DNA of 8,803 nucleotides from an uncultured beta proteobacterium. GTDB lineage: Bacteria; Pseudomonadota; Gammaproteobacteria; Burkholderiales; Burkholderiaceae_C. The position numbers and the translations under genes were made by a program. The DNA lies in the NCBI GenBank assembly GCA_903886165.1, contig CAISLL010000011.1, positions 1 to 8,803 on the forward strand, written 5' to 3'. Below, one piece after another: positions 4,229-8,803 of this stretch. Below the pieces are notes generated by a model that was not told the DNA's origin, did no database searches, and saw only the letters and a program-made list of their open reading frames with translations. Position 1 is the stretch's first letter, and each line of letters starts with the position of its first letter.

Positions 4229-6808
4229 GTGACTTCCATTTCCTCCAATCAGGCGCGTCAGGCGCGCAGCTACGTCGTCTTCGCCTTTGTGGCGCTGGCG
4301 AGTCTGGTTTTTTGGGGGGTTGAGCTGAAGCTGTCCATGGCCAGTCATGATGAGCGGCAAGAGGAAGTGTTGACCGCGTACCAGCAGCGTCAGTTGGAGC
4401 TCAAGTCGGAGGCTGTGAGAGACACTCTCCAGGAGTTGTACCAGGCCGGGCGCACGATTTCCCTGCTTCCAGCGGTTCGTGAAGCACAGGGTGGCAACCG
4501 GCGCTCGGTGCACGATGACGTGGTCAAACAGGGGCGACTTCCAAAGGACTCGCACCGCATGCTGCAGCAGCTGTATGCCAGTTTGAGCGCTTATGTCCGG
4601 GTGTCGGAAATTTACTTGGTGATGGACGGTTTTGACCCAGCCAGGGGCGAAGTGCCGTTTTTTATGTATGACGACCTGATTGCGGTGGGCCTGCCATCAA
4701 AGGAGTCCGCGCACTCTGATGTGCCTGATGTCACTGAACTGGAGGAGTACGACGAAATCCTTCGCCAACTGGCATGGTTCAGGGGAAATGCACCGACGTT
4801 TACCTATGCTGCCAAGCTCAACACCATTCCTGTCCTGATGTCAGGCCCCTTGCTTACCTGCGACACCACCCAACTGTTATCAAAGCAGCACGGCGAACGT
4901 CGCGATGCCATCGGTTTTGTTTATTCCTTGCCGGCGTATGACGCGGCGTCGGGCAAGTTCAAGGGACAGGTTTCCATCATCATGCGCGCCAATGTGCTGG
5001 AAGCCAAGCTGCTGGATGTGCCCTTTTTGCCGCTTACGCCTGCAGACATTTCCAAGATGTCGGTGCAGGGCTGGAAAATGCCGCCGCCATCGCCGTTTGT
5101 CTTGGTCGAAAAAACTCGGAATATTGAAATATCGGACCGCCGCAATCAATTTCTGGCCGGTGGGTTGGCCGCTGCGCTGAAGGATTCAACACAGGGCGGC
5201 CGATGGGCGTCCATGCAAATTCAACTGCCCAGTTCAGGGCAGTGGGAATTGCACCACCATTTGTCCGAATCAGCCATGGAGCAACTGGTCGGAGGCATCC
5301 GCAGCGAAAAGCGCTGGTCAGTTGCCGGACGGGTGCTGTTGCTGCTGGTGCTCACGGGTTTTCTGGGCTGGGGCTTCTGGCTGCTGCGCGGCTCGCGGCG
5401 CGAGCTCATCAAAATGGCGCATTACGATCTGTTGACCGATCTGCCCAACCGACGCCTTTTCTTTGACCGGATGGAAAACGGCATGGCCCGGGCGCATCGG
5501 AACAAGACCAAGATGGGTCTGTTTTTTGTGGACATCGCCGGCCTCAATGCGATCAACGACCTGCATGGTCACCACGGCGGCGACCAGTTGCTGGTCAAGA
5601 TCGTCAAGCGCCTGCAAGACCATCTTCGCGAAACCGATGCCATTTTTTCAGGCGATAAGGTTCCAGGCAATGTGGAGAAGGGCAGTGCATCGGCGCCACT
5701 CAAGTTCATGCTGTCACGTTTGGGGGGTGACGAGTTCACGATCGTTTGTGAAGATTTGCGCACTGCGGACGATCTGATCATTGTCGCGGAGCGCATTGTC
5801 AACTGCGTGAAAGAGCCCTTCACGCTGGGTGGTGACAAGGTTGAAATCACCCTCAACGTAGGCGCTGCGCTGTTTCCTGACGATGCTTCGGATGCCGAGC
5901 GCATGCTGATGAATGCCGACAGTGCCATGCACGAATGCAAGGCCACTCGCAGTCGCTATGTCTTATTCAATGAGGACATGCGCAAGCGCGGCGAACGCCT
6001 GCACCTGCTGACTTTTGAGTTGTTGACTGCGCTGCAGAACAACCAGTTCGAGCTTTTCTATCAACCCAAGGCGCTGCTGTTTGACGGCAGTGTGGTGTCC
6101 ATGGAGGCATTGATCCGTTGGCACCACCCGGCGCTTGGCCTGGTGTCACCCATTGAGTTCGTTCCAATCCTTGAACACAATGGGGCGATTGTGGATGTCG
6201 GCCAGTGGATTGTCGAGCAAGCCTGCCGCGACCTCAAGAAGCTGACAGAGGCTGGTTTCGCCAATGTGCGGATCAGCGTGAACGTGTCTGTGCGGCAATT
6301 GAAGCGTGGCAATTTCCATGCATTTCTAAAGAAGACCATTGACGAAAATCACGTAGATCCGCGCCGCCTTATTCTGGAGATCACCGAGTCCATGGTGATG
6401 GAAGACCTGCAAAAAGGGCGTGAAGCTTTGCTCGAACTCAAAGAACTCGGCGTCAGTCTAGCCATCGACGATTTTGGTTCAGGCTACAGTTCCCTGACAT
6501 ATCTACAGCATTTGCCGCTGGACAGTCTGAAGATCGACAAGAGCCTGATTGACGGCATGTTGGATGAGCGCTCGATCCATGTGGTGGAGTCTGTTATTCG
6601 CCTTGCGCAGGGCCTTTCGCTCAAGACCATTGCCGAAGGGATCGAAACCGAAGAGCAGCGGGTCCTGATCGACAGTCTGGGTTGCGACATGATCCAGGGC
6701 TACCTGCTGTCAAGACCCCTGCCACTTCCCAACATCATTGCCTGGCTCAGGGAGCGCGGGTTGGCAGCGCAAGCGCCGGTCGGAATGTCGGAGCCTGAAT
6801 TGGGTTGA
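4229..6808 (+). CDS. membrane sensor GGDEF-EAL protein (c-di-GMP cyclase/phosphodiesterase)
   Basis: From the GTG at 4229 the product has 859 residues. Order: short cytoplasmic N-terminus with Arg residues, TM1 (about 14-30), a periplasmic region (about 31-365), TM2 (about 366-386), GGDEF domain (about 393-585) and EAL domain (about 600-850). The diguanylate cyclase signature GGDEF is exact (499-503), with IND and GHHGGD upstream. The phosphodiesterase part has EALIRW (Glu626), SVNVS, LEITES, IDDFGSGYSSL, LKIDKSLI, IAEGIE and IQGYLLSRP, so the usual catalytic residues are present. Either or both activities are possible. RETD (467-470) resembles the RxxD inhibitory site but is separated from GGDEF by an extra segment of about 23 residues. 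The periplasmic part may be Cache-like (IGFVYSLPAYD, FKGQVSIIMR), but I cannot assign it firmly. In-frame starts at 4139 (ATG, up to 889 residues), 4154 (ATG preceded by GAGG) and 4211 (TTG) are alternatives. Confidence 0.93.
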   Translation: MTSISSNQARQARSYVVFAFVALASLVFWGVELKLSMASHDERQEEVLTAYQQRQLELKSEAVRDTLQELYQAGRTISLLPAVREAQGGNRRSVHDDVVKQGRLPKDSHRMLQQLYASLSAYVRVSEIYLVMDGFDPARGEVPFFMYDDLIAVGLPSKESAHSDVPDVTELEEYDEILRQLAWFRGNAPTFTYAAKLNTIPVLMSGPLLTCDTTQLLSKQHGERRDAIGFVYSLPAYDAASGKFKGQVSIIMRANVLEAKLLDVPFLPLTPADISKMSVQGWKMPPPSPFVLVEKTRNIEISDRRNQFLAGGLAAALKDSTQGGRWASMQIQLPSSGQWELHHHLSESAMEQLVGGIRSEKRWSVAGRVLLLLVLTGFLGWGFWLLRGSRRELIKMAHYDLLTDLPNRRLFFDRMENGMARAHRNKTKMGLFFVDIAGLNAINDLHGHHGGDQLLVKIVKRLQDHLRETDAIFSGDKVPGNVEKGSASAPLKFMLSRLGGDEFTIVCEDLRTADDLIIVAERIVNCVKEPFTLGGDKVEITLNVGAALFPDDASDAERMLMNADSAMHECKATRSRYVLFNEDMRKRGERLHLLTFELLTALQNNQFELFYQPKALLFDGSVVSMEALIRWHHPALGLVSPIEFVPILEHNGAIVDVGQWIVEQACRDLKKLTEAGFANVRISVNVSVRQLKRGNFHAFLKKTIDENHVDPRRLILEITESMVMEDLQKGREALLELKELGVSLAIDDFGSGYSSLTYLQHLPLDSLKIDKSLIDGMLDERSIHVVESVIRLAQGLSLKTIAEGIETEEQRVLIDSLGCDMIQGYLLSRPLPLPNIIAWLRERGLAAQAPVGMSEPELG

Positions 6809-6831
6809 CCGCGTCTTGTCGCAGGCGGCAA

Positions 6832-6847
6832 AGCCAATGAGTTGGCT
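6832..6847 (+). terminator. small perfect hairpin after the GGDEF-EAL gene
   Basis: AGCCAA-TGAG-TTGGCT is a perfect 6-bp stem with a tetraloop, 23 bases after the stop of the GGDEF-EAL gene. No T-tract follows on the plus strand (GGGGAATAATTC comes next), so it is not a classical intrinsic terminator. It could attenuate transcription or protect the 3' end of the upstream message ahead of the cupin gene. Confidence 0.3.
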
Positions 6848-6898
6848 GGGGAATAATTCACCAGTTGAGCACTCAGTAAACTGCTCTGGAGGTCACTC

Positions 6899-6903
6899 AG
6901 GAG
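6899..6903 (+). promoter_or_regulatory. ribosome binding site of the cupin gene
   Basis: AGGAG lies six bases before the ATG at 6910, the clearest Shine-Dalgarno sequence in the window. It fixes the cupin start and contrasts with edd and the two lipoprotein genes, which show none. Confidence 0.75.
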
Positions 6904-6909
6904 TCCACC

Positions 6910-7293
6910 ATGCCACAAATCATCAAAGTCATTCTGTTCACCGATACCGATGGCTTCGCACGCTTCCGGGAAGAGCAGCTACCCCTGGATCACGGATCAC
7001 CGCAGTCCGCGCTGTCTGATCTGATGCCATCCGGCGGATACCAGCTGCGCACCAGCCCGGTGGGTTTTCGAAGCAGTTTTCATTGCACCACCGATCCGCA
7101 ATGGGTGTTCATATTAGGTGGGCAGATGGAGATTGGCATCCATGCGGGCAGTTCACGCATTTTCATGCCGGGTGAGCATTTTTATTCAGCAGACCTGTTG
7201 CCCAACGGCGAAAGCTTTGATCCGCGGCGGCACGGTCATTGGAGTCGTCAAGTCGGTCCAGATCCGCTTGTGACCTTGTTTGTAAGAGGCTGA
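6910..7293 (+). CDS. small cupin-fold protein, function unknown
   Basis: The product is a soluble 127-residue protein without signal peptide or membrane segment. The central part reads like a single cupin barrel: FHCTTDPQWVFILGGQMEIGI (two strands around a Gly-Gly turn) followed by IFMPGEHFYSAD, the usual PG turn of cupin motif 2. Histidines at 58, 90, 108 and 110 (FHC, GEHF, HGHWS) could bind a metal, but the canonical HxH...E pattern of cupin motif 1 is not complete. Metal binding and catalysis are therefore open. The N-terminus (IIKVILFTDTDGFARFREEQLPL) may contribute an extra strand. A good AGGAG precedes the start. It lies 101 bases after the GGDEF-EAL gene with a small hairpin between, so it may be an independent unit. 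Its 3' neighbour is convergent. I recognise the fold type, not a named family or reaction. Confidence 0.85.
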   Translation: MPQIIKVILFTDTDGFARFREEQLPLDHGSPQSALSDLMPSGGYQLRTSPVGFRSSFHCTTDPQWVFILGGQMEIGIHAGSSRIFMPGEHFYSADLLPNGESFDPRRHGHWSRQVGPDPLVTLFVRG

Positions 7294-7330
7294 TGCAACA
7301 TCGCCCACAAGCATGGTGTCAAACGGATAG

Positions 7331-7360
7331 AAAAAAGTTTGCTATATTTAATAGAGCAAA
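7331..7360 (-). terminator. AT-rich inverted repeat with T-tract, likely terminator of the helicase gene
   Basis: The arms TTTGCT (7338-7343) and AGCAAA (7355-7360) are perfect inverted copies, with further TAT/ATA pairing possible inside the loop. On the minus strand the stem is followed by C and six T residues (7331-7336), the layout of an intrinsic terminator. It sits about 80 bases beyond the helicase stop. The stem is AT-rich and so weak. In the plus direction no T-tract follows. Confidence 0.45.
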
Positions 7361-7384
7361 TTGTGATGATGATCCGTCGACAGC

Positions 7385-7418
7385 AGCCTGAAATGTCATG
7401 AAAATGACGATTCAGGCT
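7385..7418. terminator. long interrupted hairpin with GAAA tetraloop between convergent genes
   Basis: AGCCTGAA (7385-7392) pairs with TTCAGGCT (7411-7418), and inside it GTCAT (7395-7399) pairs with ATGAC (7404-7408) around a GAAA loop. Only a 2x2 internal loop (AT opposite GA, one possible G-U pair) interrupts the 13 pairs. Its position 22 bases beyond the helicase stop and 92 beyond the cupin stop suggests a bidirectional 3'-end structure. No T-tract follows on either strand, so mRNA stabilisation or a non-canonical terminator is as likely as intrinsic termination. GAAA closes the plus-strand RNA form; the opposite strand would have TTTC. Confidence 0.5.
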
Positions 7419-7439
7419 ACTTGCCTGGCAGGGGTTAAA

Positions 7440-8803
7440 TCAGCGTGAGCCGCCAGATCCGCTAGGGCCACCGGAGCGACCACGGCTGCCAGAACGGTTG
7501 CCGCCGCCCGCCCTGCCGGGGCCACCCCCAAAACCGGCGCCGCCGCCAGTGCGGTTGCTTCCACCAAAGCCGCCGCCACGACGTGGGACGCGATCTGTCA
7601 TCATGTCGACGCTGGTGCGCATCGGGTCGGGCTGACCACCTGCACCTGAACGCGACGAGCCGCCTGCATTGACCGGGCCACCATAGCCGCCGCCATTGCC
7701 GCCACCGTACCCACGCGCCGGGCGTTGACCCGGGCCACGCACGGCCTGTTCAGCGGCAGACAAATGGCTGCGTGGCTCCGCTTCGCGGCCTCCACCTTCA
7801 TTGCCGAAGCTGCCTTCGTTGGCATTGCGGCTTTCACCACCAAAGCCTCCACCGTTGCCGCCTGCAGCGTTTCTTCCGCCACGCCCGCCACTGCGTCCTG
7901 CGGGTGCAGGGCCGCGGCTGCCACCCGGCGCATGGCCTCTGCCGCCACCCCCATTGTTGCCGCGGGAGGCACCCGGACCTTTGCTCTCACGTACGCGTGT
8001 CAGCATTTCGGTGCGTGCGGCTTTGGCCGCAGCCTGCATCACGTCGCGGCTCGGTGGCTTGCCAGCACCGCCCCAGATGGTCTGGCGACCCATGGCGATG
8101 GGTTCGGCCTTTTCGCCGGGTTCGGGCATGAAGCCTTCCAGGATCTGCACCGGAATGTCTTGCTTGGTGTAACGCTCAATGGCGTGCATGAAACCTTCTT
8201 CGTCCAGACTCACCAAGTTGACTGCCATGCCGTCAGAGCCCGCGCGGCCGGTGCGGCCAATGCGGTGCACGTAGTCTTCCGTCACATTGGGGATGTCGTA
8301 ATTGACCACATGCGGCAGGTCGTCAATGTCAATGCCGCGCGCGGCAATGTCAGTGGCCACCAGGGCGCGCATCTCGCCGCTCTTGAAACCGGCCAGCGCC
8401 TGTGTGCGGGCTGACTGGCTCTTGTTGCCGTGTAACGCCATGGCGGTGATGCCGTTCTTTTCCAGAAACTCGGCCACGTTGTTGGCGCCAAACTTGGTGC
8501 GGGTAAAGACCAGCACCTGGCTCCAGTTTTTCTCCTGGATGATGTGGGCCAGCAGGGCTTTTTTCTTGCCGCGACCGACCGGGTGAATCAGCTGCGTGAT
8601 GCGCTGCACCGTGGTGTTGCGCGGTGTCACCTGCACGCTTTGCGGGTCCTTCAGCAAGGTGGCTGCCAATTCGCGGATTTCATCGCTGAAAGTGGCTGAG
8701 AACAACAAGCTTTGCTTGGCTTTGGGCACCGCCGCCAGCACTTTTTTCACGTCATGGATAAAGCCCATGTCAAGCATGCGGTCGGCTTCGTCAAGCACCA
8801 GCA
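7440..8803 (-). CDS. rhlE: RhlE-type DEAD-box RNA helicase (N-terminal part outside window)
   Basis: The frame is open from the right edge to a TGA at 7440-7442, giving about 453 C-terminal residues. Numbering from the Val codon at 8798: DEAD box (motif II) 3-6, SAT (motif III) 34-36, VLVFTRTK (motif IV) 95-102, ATDIAARGIDI (motif V) 148-158 and HRIGRTGR (motif VI) 178-185. The Q motif and Walker A lie beyond the window. After the second RecA-like domain and a linker with MGRQTIWGG comes a tail from about 273 to 452 made almost wholly of Gly, Arg, Ser, Asn and Ala with many RG/GG steps. Such tails bind RNA nonspecifically and can drive condensation. The enzyme uses ATP to unwind RNA, typically in ribosome assembly, mRNA decay and cold adaptation. 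RhlE is favoured over other DEAD-box families from the core sequence; the tail alone is not diagnostic. Two hairpins follow the stop. Confidence 0.92.
   Translation of the reverse strand, partial: LVLDEADRMLDMGFIHDVKKVLAAVPKAKQSLLFSATFSDEIRELAATLLKDPQSVQVTPRNTTVQRITQLIHPVGRGKKKALLAHIIQEKNWSQVLVFTRTKFGANNVAEFLEKNGITAMALHGNKSQSARTQALAGFKSGEMRALVATDIAARGIDIDDLPHVVNYDIPNVTEDYVHRIGRTGRAGSDGMAVNLVSLDEEGFMHAIERYTKQDIPVQILEGFMPEPGEKAEPIAMGRQTIWGGAGKPPSRDVMQAAAKAARTEMLTRVRESKGPGASRGNNGGGGRGHAPGGSRGPAPAGRSGGRGGRNAAGGNGGGFGGESRNANEGSFGNEGGGREAEPRSHLSAAEQAVRGPGQRPARGYGGGNGGGYGGPVNAGGSSRSGAGGQPDPMRTSVDMMTDRVPRRGGGFGGSNRTGGGAGFGGGPGRAGGGNRSGSRGRSGGPSGSGGSR
7443..7982 (-). repeat. GC-rich low-complexity tract encoding the Gly/Arg tail of the helicase
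   Basis: About 540 bases are dominated by degenerate Gly-rich codon runs (GGCGGC, GGTGGT and mixed Arg/Ser/Asn codons), encoding imperfect units such as GGGFGG, NGGGYGG and RGG. The units vary in length and spelling, so this is degenerate low complexity and not an exact tandem array. The skewed composition creates long spurious frames on the other strand. Slippage or recombination here could change tail length between strains. Confidence 0.7.

Noticed and set aside
7801..8172. Proline-rich plus-strand frame resembling a structural repeat protein
   Set aside because: The Pro runs are simply the reverse complement of Gly codons in the helicase tail.
7725..8414. 229-residue plus-strand frame opposite the helicase
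   Set aside because: It is the complement of the Gly-rich tail and the helicase core, whose motifs II-VI are clear on the minus strand. It has no start-site support.
1..8803. CRISPR array, tRNA, rRNA, insertion sequence or phage remnant
   Set aside because: I saw no regularly spaced exact repeats, cloverleaf sequences, transposase motifs or terminal inverted repeats with target duplications.

Overview
The window looks like chromosomal DNA of a betaproteobacterium, most likely of the Burkholderiales (Comamonadaceae-like). This is inferred from the moderately high GC content, the edd-eda pair, and the style of the RhlE-type helicase and the GGDEF-EAL protein. No organism-specific marker such as rRNA is present. 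I see no tRNA, rRNA, CRISPR array, insertion sequence, phage gene or attachment site.

Layout. Positions 1-1276 hold two minus-strand genes, both encoding predicted lipoproteins: a small unrecognised one (911-1276) and a downstream NHL-repeat beta-propeller lipoprotein (1-820) that runs off the left edge. A control region without genes follows (1277-1554). It holds an FNR/CRP-like box and a strong candidate operator of the KDPG-responsive repressor HexR. Then come the two Entner-Doudoroff enzymes on the plus strand: edd (1555-3372) and eda (3417-4064), 44 bases apart and presumably one transcript. Next is a large membrane-anchored GGDEF-EAL protein (about 4229-6808) with a roughly 330-residue periplasmic sensor region and intact signature residues in both c-di-GMP domains. 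A small cupin-like gene (6910-7293) with a good ribosome binding site follows. Finally, a convergent minus-strand RhlE-type DEAD-box helicase with a 180-residue Gly/Arg-rich tail (7440 to the right edge) enters from the right. The 146 bases between the convergent genes hold two inverted repeats, one of which has the form of an intrinsic terminator for the helicase.

How the genes work together. Edd dehydrates 6-phosphogluconate to KDPG and Eda splits KDPG into pyruvate and glyceraldehyde-3-phosphate. The HexR-like site directly before edd would let KDPG, the shared intermediate, induce its own pathway. The c-di-GMP enzyme, the cupin and the helicase have no evident biochemical link to sugar catabolism. 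Their adjacency looks like ordinary chromosomal neighbourhood, although co-regulation of the c-di-GMP gene cannot be excluded.

I did not find a clear new multi-gene system. The points most worth a second look are the HexR-like operator with the unusual translation start of edd, the insertion that separates the RxxD inhibitory motif from GGDEF, the uncharacterised sensor region, the small cysteine-pair lipoprotein, and the structured convergent intergenic region.
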